A DNA stretch of 64,000 nt from Xiphophorus maculatus. Lineage: Eukaryota > Chordata > Actinopteri > Cyprinodontiformes > Poeciliidae. The stretch covers positions 20,370,015 to 20,434,014 of the forward strand of contig NC_036461.1 in NCBI RefSeq assembly GCF_002775205.1, read 5' to 3'. The notes beneath the pieces were generated by a model. That model made no database searches, was not told the DNA's origin, and was given only the letters and a program-made list of their open reading frames with translations. Shown here piece by piece: positions 26,747-38,173 of this stretch; the stretch's first letter is position 1; every line of letters begins with the position of its first letter. The position numbers and the translations under genes are program-made.

Positions 26747-28675
26747 CCATCCAACCATCCATTTTCTTCTGCTTTATCTGGGGTCGGGTTGTGGGGGTAG
26801 CAGCTTCAGAAGGGAGGCCCAGACTTCCCTCTCCCCAGCCACTTGTTCCAGCTCCTCATTGGGAATCCCAAGGCGTTCCCAGAAACATAGTCCCTCCAGC
26901 GTGTCCTGGGTCTTCCCCGGGGCCTCCTCCCGGTGGGACATGCCCAGATCACCTCACCAGGGAGGCGTCCAGGAGGCATCCTGGCCAGATGCCCGAGCCA
27001 CCTCAACTGGCTCCTCTCGATGTGAAGGAGCAGCGGCTCTACTCTGAGTCCCTCCCGGATGACTGAGCTTCTCACCCTATCTCTAAGGGAGAGCCCAGAC
27101 ACCCTACGGAGAGAAAACCCATTTCGGCTTGTATCTGCGATCTCGTTCTTTCGGTTATGACCCAAAGTTCATGACCATAGATGAGGGTGGGAACGTAGAT
27201 CGACCAGTAAATCGAGAGCTTCGCTTTTTGGTTCAGCTTCACCACGACAGACTGGTACATCACCCGCTTCACTGCAGACACTGCTCCAATCTGCCTGTCG
27301 ATCTCCCGCTCCTTTCTTCCCTCATTCGTGAACAAGATCCCGAGATACTTGAACTCCTCCACTTGGGGCAGGACACTCCCCCCGGCCTGGAGAAGGCACT
27401 CTACCCTTTTCCGGCTCCAGACCTTGGCCTCGGATTTGGAGGCACTGATCCTCATCCCAGCTGCTTCACACTCGGCTGCAAACCGCTCCAGCGAGAGCTG
27501 CAGATCATGACCTGATGAAGCCAGTAGGACCACATCATCTGCAAAAAGCAGAGATGAGATCCTAAGGCCACCAAAACGGATCCCCTCAACACCTTGGCTG
27601 CGCCTAGAAATTCTATCCATAAAAGTAATGAACAGAATCGGTGACAGAGGGCAGCCCTGGCGGAGTCCAACTCTCAAAGGAAATGAGCAACTTACTTCCG
27701 GCAATGCGGACCAGACTCTGACACCGGTCATACAGGGACCTGACAGCCCGTATCAAAGGGCCCGGTACCCCATACTCCCAGAGGACCCCCCACAGGGCTC
27801 CTCGAGGGACACGGTCGAACACTTTCTCCAAGTTCACAAAACACATGTAGACTGGTTGGGCAAACTCCAATGCACCCTCCAGGACTCTGCCGAGGGTGTA
27901 GAGCTGATCCAGTGTTCCACAACCAGGACAAAACCACACTGCTCTTCCTGAATCCGAGGTTCAACTATCTGATGGACCCTCCTCTCCAGGAACCCTGAAT
28001 AGACCTTGCCAGGGAGGCTTAAGAGTGTGACCCCTCTATAATTGGAGCACACCCTCCGGTCCCCCTTTTTGAACAGGGGGACCACCACCCCAGTCTGCTA
28101 ATCTAGGGGAACTGCCCCCGATGTCCATGCGACAGAGTCGCGTCAACCAACACAACCCTACAACATCCAGAGCCTTAAGGAACTCCGGGCGGATCTCATC
28201 CATTCCCGGGGCCCTGCCACCGAGGAGCTTTTTAACCACCTCGGCGACCTCGTCCCCAGAGATTGGAGAGCCCAACCCAGAGTCCCCAGGCTCAGCTTCC
28301 TCAATGGAAGGCATGTTGGTCGGATTGAGGAGGTCTTCAAAGTATTCTGCCCACCAGCCCACAACGTCCTGAGTTGAGGTCAGCAGCACACCATCCCCAC
28401 TATAAACAGTGTTGGTGCTGTACTGCTTCCCGCTCCTGAGACTCCGGATGGTGGACCAGAACTGCCTCGAAGCCGTACAGAAGTCTTTCTCCATGGCCTC
28501 TCCAAACTCCTCCCATGGACAATCTGTGACGAACACAGAAGTCCAGCAACAGAACACCACTCGAGTTCAGATCGGGGGGGGCCGTTCCTCCCAACCAAGG
28601 CCCTCCAGGTCTCACTGTCATTGCCCACGTGAGATTTGAAGTCCCCCAGCAGAACAAGGGAGTCTCCCGTAAGTT
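26747..28675 (-). pseudogene. broken non-LTR retrotransposon (endonuclease end, reverse transcriptase, 3' tail)
   Basis: Read on the minus strand, the element runs from the end of an apurinic endonuclease domain (LLGDFKSHVGNDSETW, GVLLLDFCVRHRLSM, near 28668-28500) through a reverse transcriptase to a GGATGG-type 3' tail at 26747-26760. RT pieces in several frames include GDRRVCSNYRGVTLL, NLEKVFDRVPRG, GLRQGCPLSPILF and SLLFADDVVLLAS, then the late block LLLHIERSQLRWLGH. The frame changes at least four times, the endonuclease-RT junction has an internal deletion, and the first catalytic aspartate appears as asparagine (VNLEKVFD where VDLEKAFD is usual). It is 5' truncated and inactive. The exact LINE clade cannot be fixed from memory. 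Confidence 0.9.
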
Positions 28676-28685
28676 TGTACTTTTG

Positions 28686-29028
28686 ACATTGTCATGTCCC
28701 GTGTTTTTCTGTGTGTTTATTTTGAGTTTCCTGTGTCTCTGAGTCTCCGTGTTGTCCTGTCTTCCCCTTGATTGCTCCCAGGTGTTTCTCGTTCCCTGAT
28801 TGCCTCCTGTGTATTTAGTCTCACCTGTGTCTCTGTGTGTGGTCGGGTCCTTGTCAATGTGTCTGGTCCATGCGTGTAGCCTGTTGCTACCAGTGTTGAG
28901 CCCTAGCCTTCCGCTCTACTGTGCTGCCAGGGTTTGTGGACTTTTGGACTTATTTAAGTATATTGTCATCATTAAACTTCCATCATTCATCTCATCTGGG
29001 TCTGCTGCGTCTCCCTCACTTCATGACA
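28686..29028. mobile_element. interspersed repeat with TGTCATG/CATGACA ends
   Basis: It starts TGTCATGTCCCGTG and ends TTCATGACA, giving short inverted ends, and contains stretches such as CCCAGGTGTTTCTCGTTCCC and ATTAAACTTCCATCATTCAT familiar from fish genomes. It abuts the 5' end of the LINE fragment with about 10 bp between them. No coding capacity. Confidence 0.5.
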
Positions 29029-30332
29029 GACCATGTCATTTGTTTTGTTTTTGTTTGATTTCTAAAACTTGTTTTAGTAATGTAATGAAAGATCCTAAAC
29101 TAACTAACCATCCAACTAACCAACTAACTAACTAACTATGGATAACAGTGTTAGGATGACAAAAAAATCTCTTCAGTGCCAGAGACATAAAAAAGTGCTG
29201 GAGAAGGAAGCACTTTGCTTAAAATAAGCAGCTGGATATGTAAATCAACAAAATGAATTAAATGTGAATGTGACACCTGATCAGAGTGAAAATATTTTTC
29301 CCAGGAAGCCTTGAGTAAATAGTTCCATCATCTTCCTATGTTTTCTACCCCATGTTCCTGTTGGAAAAAGCTCCCAGAATCCCTCAGGCTGCCAGTCATC
29401 AGGATGGTGAGTTCAGGCTCACATTCAGAAATCCTTTATGGCTCCCAAAGACAATGAAATGTTGTTGTAACTCATATTAACTCTAATTCTTCAAAGAGTT
29501 ATTGTAGATACTGGTGGCTTACGGCAGGAAAGATCTCTTGTAGCAGTCTGTGTTGCAGTGAATCTGAAGAAGCCTCTGACTGAAGATGCTCTGTTTTCCC
29601 AAGACGGTCTCACGAAGAGGATGGTCAGGGTGGCTTGTAATTTTCTTGATTTTATGAATAATCAATGACTCCCCTGACCTCCTGACCTTCTGAGTTAGTA
29701 GCAGCAGTTGTACTGCTCCACTGTAATGAATGCACTGAACTTATATGACACTTTAACAGGCGAATCGCAAAACTAATAAAACATGTAAAGGGTGGAAATA
29801 TTACGCCTCTCTGTGTCTTGTAATCCTGAGGACAGAATTGAGAGGAGGTGCCAGCGTCTCACCAGGCTGTAAGCTCTGCTCCTCCTGCTGAGCTGCACAA
29901 TGTGATCATATGGAGCAGCAGAGCAGGAGGAGGCACTGCTAAATGAAATCAGTGGAACAGGGATTACCTCTGTAGGCTGTCGTTGATAACGACTGGGGAA
30001 AAAAGAAAAGATAAATAGTGTAAAAAAAAAACAACAAAAGAAAAATGTAACTAAAAGAAGCGATTGAATTTTTTTGTGATGGAATGTTTGTGTTTTTGAG
30101 AGCTCTGCAGCGTTTTATTGGTCACTATCCATGCATGGAGGATGTTCAGCAGCAGCATGGTGTTGAAGAAAAACATGGCGACATTCTGCTGAAAAATAAT
30201 GTTGTATATGTTTTAAACAGATGCATTTTAAACAAGGTTTGATTTCCAAAACTTTATTGAAAAAGCAACAACTCATCATTTCAACAGGAGAACTTTTCGT
30301 CTTAGAAATACAATGAAACTGGATTCTTAATT
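29029..30332. other. gene-free DNA
   Basis: It holds a short (AACT)n run near 29100-29137 and no convincing exon or repeat border that I can define. Confidence 0.5.
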
Positions 30333-30336
30333 TTAA

Positions 30337-30728
30337 AGGGGCAGTAGTATAATGTAAAATCAACTCTTTGGAACTAACATCATGTTATTCCCTCATCAAA
30401 ACCATACCTGATTCTTTCATGCATGTTTGAGAAATCCTTTAATCTCCATGGCAACGATTCATGCAAAACTGCTGGGTGGACCTAGCTCCGCCTTCGAGGA
30501 CACAGCAGTTTCCACGTTTCTGAGCTTCCGCCTCACAGCTGACTTTCCCACTCAGCTCCTTCAGACTAGCCAGCATCAATTAGCAAACGCATCAGCTGAG
30601 CTCACTATAGGAGCTACTTCTCAGAGCAACGCTGGTAAAACCATTGATAAAGAGTTAATAGAGGAGTTTCAGAAAGGGCAGGGCTTTTTAAAGTGTGCCT
30701 GTGTGCCTGGAAAACGCGTACTGCCCCT
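30337..30728 (+). mobile_element. family A MITE, complete copy with TTAA duplication
   Basis: The 392-bp element has 10-bp inverted ends (AGGGGCAGTA ... TACTGCCCCT read on the other strand) and is flanked by TTAA at 30333-30336 and 30729-30732. TTAA duplications are the mark of piggyBac-type transposition, although the end sequence is not the usual CCY start. It is shorter than the 45195 copy because of an internal deletion. No transposase is present. Confidence 0.8.
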
Positions 30729-30882
30729 TTAAAGACTGAGTCTTGGTTTTATTGTCTCAGAACGTGACGTGCAGGATTGTGGTTAGAGCGAAGCTTTGGG
30801 TTGACTTGGACAGAAAACTCACTGACAATCTGTGCTATTCTAAAAATAATTTTAAAAAATAGAATAACACTGTACAGTTTCA

Positions 30883-30883
<1 letters not shown>

Positions 30884-30960
<77 letters not shown>
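30884..30960. repeat. (TG)n microsatellite, about 38 units
   Basis: Uninterrupted TG dinucleotides fill this interval. A shorter (AC)n run lies at 31139-31163. Confidence 0.99.
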
Positions 30961-30961
<1 letters not shown>

Positions 30962-31664
30962 CTGGTATGGATAAGGCAGAGGTGAAGAGTTCAGCAGAGA
31001 AACAAAGCCTTCAACATGACTGTAATAACAGGCTGTGACACACACTCAACTTTGTTGATTCTGAAACAGGTACAGGTCACCTGGAGGTGAGCAGCTGCCA
31101 CACACACAGCACAACCTTTGACCTAACCAGAACAGTTACACACATACACACACACACACACACCCCTGCCCACACACTGCAGAGCTATGTTCTGACAGTT
31201 ATTGCCAACATCCAAACAGCGCATGGAGCATAAAAAAGGGTCCCATCGATGCAATTAAGACTGGTTATGTTTTATCATTTATGAGTAAATCAAGAACACA
31301 CTTTATGGTGACTTTTGTTCACCACTGAGGGACCAAACTTAAATAAAAAAAAACTGTTTCCCTCACTGGAGGCTGTGCTGTGCTCCCAGAGCGCGGGGCG
31401 CTGCCAGGCTGTGGAGCCTGTCAGTCTGGGAGAGACGGCCAGGTGAGTCAGTCTCTACAGTTACAACATAATTACCAGTGAGGAGCTTTTCATCTGACAG
31501 GACGCAGAATTTACACTCCTGTGAGTCACACCGAAACCCCCCAACGAGTTCCACTGAATCCTCAATGACCAGCAGGATCTTCCTCCTCCTCCTCCTCCGC
31601 CATGTCGTCACTGCTTCCGGGTCAACCTGGTGCCAAGGTTTTAGTAACATCTTCATTAGTGTTT

Positions 31665-31995
31665 GAAGGGCAGAATGAGATTTAATCTGACACAAATTGT
31701 TCAATGTCGTTCAAGCTCTGCATCCAGAACCAGAACCAGACATGGTTCTGCAGCATTCAGCTTCTATGCACCACAAATCTGGAAAAAACTTCTAGAAAAC
31801 TGCAAAACAGCCGAAACACTGAGTTCCTTTGAACCCAGACTAAATATTTGATGTGTGTTGATGATTTTGATCAAATGTAACAGATTCTCACTATGATGAG
31901 ATCATGATGGGTTTTTGTTTTCATGTTTTCATGATGTAAAGCACTTTGAACTGCCGTGTTTCTAAAATGTGCTCCGCAAATAAACTTGATTGATC
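31665..31995 (+). mobile_element. L2-like LINE 3' end
   Basis: The translated stretch RTRHGSAAFSFYAPQIWKKL followed by ETLSSFEPRLNI resembles the C-terminus of L2/CR1-type reverse transcriptases (usual form AFS-AAP-LWNSLP). It is followed by GTAAAGCACTTTGAACTGCC and AATAAACTTGATTGATC, the standard 3' tail of such fish elements. It is 5' truncated, as expected for LINE insertion. Confidence 0.65.
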
Positions 31996-32538
31996 AAAAA
32001 AGGACAAATCTTCCATTGGGTAACCCATGGCAACCTGCAGGACGATCAGGGTCTCCTCTGCTCCGTCCTGAAGGCCCGGTGGGCCGAGGGTCTGATGGAC
32101 AAACAGCCAGAAATAAACTTCTCTCATGCAGCCTTTGTTCTCCTCTCTTCCTCCTCTTCTTCCTCCCCTCGGTGTTTTGGTGAGTGTCCTTTAAGCCTCC
32201 AGCTCATCCAGTTAATCCAGTGAGATAATGGTGAACAGTGAGTGGCTGTTCTACTCTGTTACTTCACCATCAGGAGCTTTTTAAACCACCGCATTGGAAA
32301 AAAAACCCAGGGCACCAACAGACACCAGGGGTGGGGAGTAATAAAATAAAAAGTCTGTCAGTAATAATAACAATAAAAAATAATCTTCATCATCAACGTT
32401 CCAGCTCTACTTTTTTCTTACTTCTAACTGAAAAACCTACTTTGTAGAGATTTTTGGTTTTCCAGCTGCTTTCCTTCAGTCTCTCTCAGGCAGCTGAGGA
32501 ACCTGAGATCATCAGTGTGAAGGACGAGGAGAGAGAAC

Positions 32539-32633
32539 GGGTTTCAACCGGGTTTCAACCGAGTTTCAACCGAGTTTCAACCGAGTTTCAACCGGGTTTC
32601 AACCGGGTTTCAACCGAGTTTCAACCGGGTTTC
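32539..32633. repeat. 11-bp minisatellite, about 8.5 copies
   Basis: The unit GGGTTTCAACC alternates with GAGTTTCAACC in an ordered pattern. Nearly identical units mean recent expansion. Confidence 0.95.
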
Positions 32634-32639
32634 TCTGGT

Positions 32640-33890
32640 TGACCAGTGGCGAAGGCCGTACCTGATGTCTCATTCTGATCAACAATATTTGATTTTGTTG
32701 CACATATTTACATGTTAACAGTAAATTTCTTCAATTTCGCTGAGGAGAGATAATCAGTCACTTCAGTTTCGTTTCTTTGGATGAACGTTGATTTTGTTTC
32801 TCTATGAAATCGACATGATGTCACGAAGAACGTCTCAAGTTGGATTTGTTGTTTTTCCCCTTCAATCATGAAAAACTGACAAATGTTTTATTAGATCAGC
32901 TTTGGAGACACTGAAGGTGAAATGTGACCCCACGACAATTATTAATAACATTGTAGCTGTTAAAATGATGACACATGTAAATTTGCCTGTTGGGTTCCGT
33001 CGTCAATAAAATTTCAACTGAACATTTTAGCTATAAATTATTGAGAATTCAGGAAATATTGGAACAATTTTTGGTGAGTTTTACTTCGAATGGGAACTTT
33101 TAAGATCTGCCTTGAGCGCTAGAGCCCAAGTCCCGTTGGGGACCCGCTGCATGGGGCCCTGAGCAGCAGCTTATTGGTTCCTTCAAACTGTTTGAAGTGA
33201 AGTTGCTGTTTCATTTTAAATTCATGAATAAATGTAAACATTATTATTTACAGTGATTTCTGTTATATCAAGAATTAAACTTTTAAATCAACTTTTTTTT
33301 TCTCTTAATTTTTGAACTTAGTGACTTTTTTAAACTGACTGTGAATCTGAGATTTTTTTTTAAATCACATGAAATCTTGATATTTATTGGACTGGATATT
33401 TTCAGGTCGGGTATCAGTCAAAAGTGATGACGCAGCGAGCCGGCCCAAGGCTTAAGCACACTATGCTACTGCTAAGGGCCACATGCATACAGGACAGACA
33501 TACAACTTCTACCACAGAGCCACGTGGAAATGATCATAAAGTCACAATCTAAAGCTGATTTCAGTTACACTGCTGCTTCTGTCAGAGATGGTAGAAATAT
33601 GTAGAGCTCTGTGAATAGATTGGCCAGTGATTATCAAACCAGATCTACAACTGCTTTTGAAAGCAAAATTTAAAAAAATAGAAAGAAAGAAAAAGAGAGG
33701 ATGAACCACAAACAAAAGGTCAGTGACTCACAGAGAATGGGCCCCAAATGAAACTCAGCTTAGGGCCCCAGACAACCTGCAAACAGGAGAGCATTAAGAA
33801 TTTTAGCAAATCCAACAAAAATGACCTCTGATCATGATTGACCTTGGAACATTTTGAAAATTTGAAATATATCAAACAAGAGTTTTATTT
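32640..33890. other. gene-free DNA upstream of foxa1
   Basis: AT-rich sequence with no exon or recognisable repeat. It may hold foxa1 regulatory DNA, but nothing marks it from sequence alone. Confidence 0.4.
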
Positions 33891-33893
33891 AGC

Positions 33894-34025
<132 letters not shown>

Positions 34026-34339
34026 TCTGGGCTCTTTCTAAATTGGACTCTAAATGTATCAGTCAGAATTTTCTCTTCGTTTGAAGTGATGTAAACCTTC
34101 CGAATTTGAAATATTCTAAAGAATATCACCAGGTTTATTTTAAAACAAGATATTTTTCTCTCTGTCATCTCCTGGTGAGTCTCGGGTCTTTGTGGCTGGA
34201 AAAGTGATTCTCTGCTGCAGAAACGGAGCAGCAGCTCAGTTTTTCTCTCTCTGTGTGAATTCAACGAATGAAGAAATGAGAAGTTGTGAGAGGAGGGAGG
34301 TGATGAAGGCTGAACCTATAGGAGAAGGAGGATCACAGC

Positions 34340-34526
34340 AGTCCGCAGGTCACCATCACCTCCTCCCTCTTCCTCCTCCTGCTCTTCTTTACTCCTCTCT
34401 CCGCTCCGCTCCGCTTGACTCGACTCGGCGCTTCTATCCGGACCGGGAGGCTCACACTCAGGGAGCGGGACAGGTTCACCCGGAGCGGGAGCAGCAGGGT
34501 CCGTGTTCCGGCTGCGGGCCGCCGTC
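34340..34526 (+). promoter_or_regulatory. foxa1: foxa1 proximal promoter and 5' UTR
   Basis: The 190 bases before the start codon change from pyrimidine-rich (CCTCCTCC, CTCCGCTCCGCTCCGC) to G+C-rich with many CpG. No TATA box is visible. The start site and exact UTR length cannot be read from the sequence. Confidence 0.5.
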
Positions 34527-35282
34527 ATGCTGGGCACGGTGAAGATGGAAGGCCACGAAGCTCCGGACTGGAGCGGATACTACAGCGAGGAGGTCGGTCA
34601 CTCTCCGCCCGCTTTAACGGCGCTGGAGCCGGATCAGCCGCTCCGCATCCTCCCGGGATTAATCTAGAGGAGCCAAAAAAAAAAAAAATACCCGCAGCTT
34701 TTATTTCATTTTGTTTTTCTGTTAAAAAAAAAATTAAATCCTGAAGCAGATTGAATCTGTTTTTTAAGATTCATAAAGTAATTACAAATCATTGAAGTTA
34801 ATAAAAGCGGGGTTCAGATTTGGATAAAGCAGAGAAAAAAAAACCCGGAATATTTGAAGAATATAAAAAGAAACAAAGCAAGAACCGCGTGCAAAGCGGG
34901 CCTGATTTTATTTATTCCAAACATTCAAATAAAAATAATCAACTACGTGAAAGTAAAATAATATTGATGATTGGGGCTTTCTTTTTCATTATTATTCTTT
35001 GAGTAAATTGTGTAATAATTACATGTCTTTTATTTATTCTGAGTGTAAGTTAGAAGACAATTTAAAAGCTTATTGTCATAAATTATTTTCTAATCTACAC
35101 GTATAATAACTGAAATCCTAAATATGGAAAAAAAAACCTAATCCGGGATTTGCTATTGATTAATTATTAATCATTGCACGTGGATTTGATCATTATTTCT
35201 AATGATCAAAACGGAATTTTTGCTTCAAATTCATTCATTCACTCAGGTCAGAAAATGACTTCAAACCCTCAGACACACGCTG

Positions 35283-35316
<34 letters not shown>

Positions 35317-37686
35317 GACCTCAAACCACAAATAACTGTTTATCAATTACAGATTTTATTTAACAGCATTAAAAATATTTAAGCAACGATATTTCAAAAG
35401 CTCAGTATCAAAGAAATGTGTTTTATCATGCAAGGTTTTTGTACATGTACACGATTTAATATTTCCTCACTTAAATGAACAAATAATGTATTATGTAAAC
35501 AAACAAGAAACAAGAAAATAATGAAAAATATAACAGAGTCATACTTCATCAGGTTAAAATCTTAAGGAAAATGAAAATGCTCCAAAACGTGAATATTTCT
35601 GCTATTATCCACGTGAGTTTCTTTTCAGAGATTAGATATCAGCAGTCTTATACACTTCCTGTGTCATTTACTTTTCTTTTTACACCTTTATCCAGAGGGT
35701 TTGGGGGGGGGGGGTGGACAGATACACACACCAGGCCAGAGATGGGGCACACAGAGACACACTGGACATTATGCAAGGACAAATTAGACTGTCCACTTAA
35801 CTGAACATGCATGTGTTTGGATTATAACTTCAGCGATGTGTGTGTGAGATGTTGATGAGTTCTCATCACTTTGATTGCGCTAAGGGAGCAATCAGGTGGT
35901 GTTGATTCCTTAAATGAAATTTTTTTTTATTGAGTTTAGACAAAAAGAGATAAACACTGACTTCTGCGTTAACAAAGGGGAAATGTGGTTGAAAGGTTTG
36001 GGGTGAAAAGACATTCACATAAAGATGTTTTCTGATGTTACATTGGGGTTAAGTTTTGGGCTAACCAAGCCTGTCTTCATCTTTGTCCAGGCTGAATGTG
36101 GACGGGACCTTTGGGCCCAGAAAGGGTCCTATATATTTTTAGGCTACATAAAGACAAGGTCTGGCCAACCTGAAATAGTCATAATAGGATGTCTGTGGAC
36201 CCTCAGTGTGTGGGGAGTAAGTGGTGGGTCGTAGGAAATGTTGAAATGGAAAAATTTGATCTGGTCCACATGGTCCTGGTTTAATGACCCTAGTTCTTTT
36301 GACCAAACTCATGCTGGTCCAGAATGTTTTGCTTCTGATGGCTCCGACCAGAGAGCAGGTTATGATACAGTTTTTAAAACAAGTGATGGCATTTCAGCAT
36401 TGATGCTCATTTTAGTTGACCCTGACTGTAAATCATCCTGACTGATTCTTGAGTCTACCACTAATGTTCACTCCATCTTCAAATGAAAGTTGACTCGTCC
36501 TCTGTCCTCCCTGCAGGTGTACTCTCCGATGGCAGGCACTGGGATGGGTTCTGGTCTCGGAATGGCGTCCATGTCTGGCTACATGTCGAGCGGTGGCACC
36601 ACGTCGGGCTCCTTCAACATGTCATACAGCGGTACCGGTCTCAGTCCGTCCCCCGTAGGAGGGATGGGGGGCTCTGCTCCAGCGCCTATGTCGAGCTTAG
36701 GTGGGGGTGTGGCTTCCATGGGTGGGCCTCTGAGCCCGTCCAGTATGAACTCGGTGTCGGCCCAGCAGGCCTCCTTGGGTCTGAACCCGTATGGAAGCAT
36801 GAGTCCCAACATGGGCTCCGGCATGGCGTACGGCAGTGGTGGACTGAACCGAAGCCGTGACAACAAGACGTTCAGACGGAGCTACCCTCACGCAAAACCC
36901 CCCTACTCCTACATCTCACTCATCACTATGGCGATCCAGCAGGCGCCAAGTAAGATGCTGACTCTCAGTGAGATCTACCAGTGGATCATGGACCTGTTCC
37001 CCTACTATCGGCAAAACCAGCAACGCTGGCAGAACTCCATCCGCCACTCGCTGTCCTTCAATGACTGCTTCGTCAAGGTTTCCCGTTCGCCCGACAAACC
37101 GGGGAAAGGTTCGTACTGGACCCTGCACCCAGACTCAGGCAACATGTTTGAGAACGGCTGTTACTTGCGACGTCAAAAGAGATTTAAGTGCGAGAAGAAG
37201 ACTCCGGGGAAACCAGACGGGAGGAAGGAGCATATGGGAGCAGGGGGCGGCCGTTGTACCTCTCCTGCCGGAGATTCTGCCAAACCCGTCGGACTTCTGG
37301 ACTCATCTGTGGCCTCCTCCAGCCAGACGGGTTCCCCCGCCGGCCTGGATCTGAGGGGAGGTGTTGGCGGGGTGTCCGACCTGAAGGTATCCAGCTCTCA
37401 GTTATTGTCTTCCCTGTCACTTCCTCCCCACTCCATGGCCCATGAAACTCCTCTGCATATAAAAGGAGACCCCCACTACTCTTTCAACCACCCGTTTTCC
37501 ATCAACAACTTAATGTCGTCTTCAGAGCAGCAGCACAAACTGGACCTGAAGGCCTATGAGGCTCTGCAGTACTCTTCTTACAATGGTGGGGGGGCGTCCG
37601 GTCTTGGGGGGAGGACCATGGAGCCTCTTGAGGCCTCCTACTACCAGGGCATGTACCCCAGACCGCTCCTGAACAGCTCATCATAG
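34527..37686 (+). CDS. foxa1: foxa1, forkhead box A1 pioneer transcription factor (complete)
   Basis: FoxA1 opens nucleosomal DNA at TGTTTAC-type sites and directs endoderm, floor-plate and gland development. Exon 1 (34527-34592) gives [20 protein letters not shown] and two more residues; exon 2 (36517-37686) gives the other 389, total 411 residues against 472 in human. The start [11 protein letters not shown] distinguishes FoxA1 from FoxA2 and FoxA3. The forkhead domain is at about 145-250 ([20 protein letters not shown], recognition helix region [16 protein letters not shown], wing 2 [11 protein letters not shown]) and appears unchanged. N-terminal region contains [14 protein letters not shown]. 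The C-terminal activation motifs are present: [20 protein letters not shown] from about 342 and [14 protein letters not shown] at the end. Length loss is in the Gly/Ala-rich linkers. The intron of 1924 bp interrupts after residue 22, as in other FOXA1 genes. Tail-to-tail placement with mipol1 supports orthology. Confidence 0.97.
35279..35316. repeat. (CA)n microsatellite in foxa1 intron
   Basis: About 17 CA units. A run of 12 G at 35703-35714 lies further along the same intron and could form G-rich structure. Confidence 0.9.
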
Positions 37687-38153
37687 CCACTGCATGGCGC
37701 ACACTTCCTGTCTGGACTTGGACCTTCTGCATGCAGCTGTCCTGGACTTCCTGTCTGATAGTGTTGATACTGACCTGTAAGCTCAAGAGAACTCCCCGCA
37801 CTGTGACCAAACCTTGACACTGACATTTGAATCCTCAGCAAATTAAAACTGACCCCAGGTCTGTGGTCTTCTTTCATGCTTTTAAGATACCTTCAGGTCT
37901 AAAAACATCAATGCAGGATCTCATTGGTCACATTTATGCCTCCAAAACAGTCCAAGATCTGTGAGCTCAGGATCTGGAGGAATGTTGCTGTTGCGGAATT
38001 TGGACTATAGCACTGATGGATCGTTTCGGTCACATAATTCCAAACATTTTGACCTGTAGTGAAGTTGTTGTTGCTTGAAATGCTTTAGTCTGGTTTGGGG
38101 CATGCTGTTTTTTCAAAACATAACCTCTGGATTGGTTAAGCCCTTACCTGCCA

Positions 38154-38173
38154 TGAGGACACCGGTGTCCTCA
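38154..38173. repeat. 20-bp perfect palindrome in foxa1 3' flank
   Basis: GAGGACACC followed directly by GGTGTCCTC, extended by one T-A pair on each side, with no spacer. Confidence 0.9.

Noticed and set aside
30749-31045. Poly-His/Thr or Val/Cys frames
   Set aside because: Translation of the (TG)n microsatellite; the same applies at 41274-41569 and 49617-49868.
31956-32642. Possible exons (LLCSVLKARWAEGLMDKQPE with a GTGAGT donor at 32180; AAEEPEIISVKDEERERV)
   Set aside because: The two pieces do not join in a common phase, the second runs into a minisatellite, and I recognise no homologue.
36579-36866. Minus-strand frame across foxa1
   Set aside because: Antisense shadow of the Gly/Ser-rich foxa1 N-terminus.
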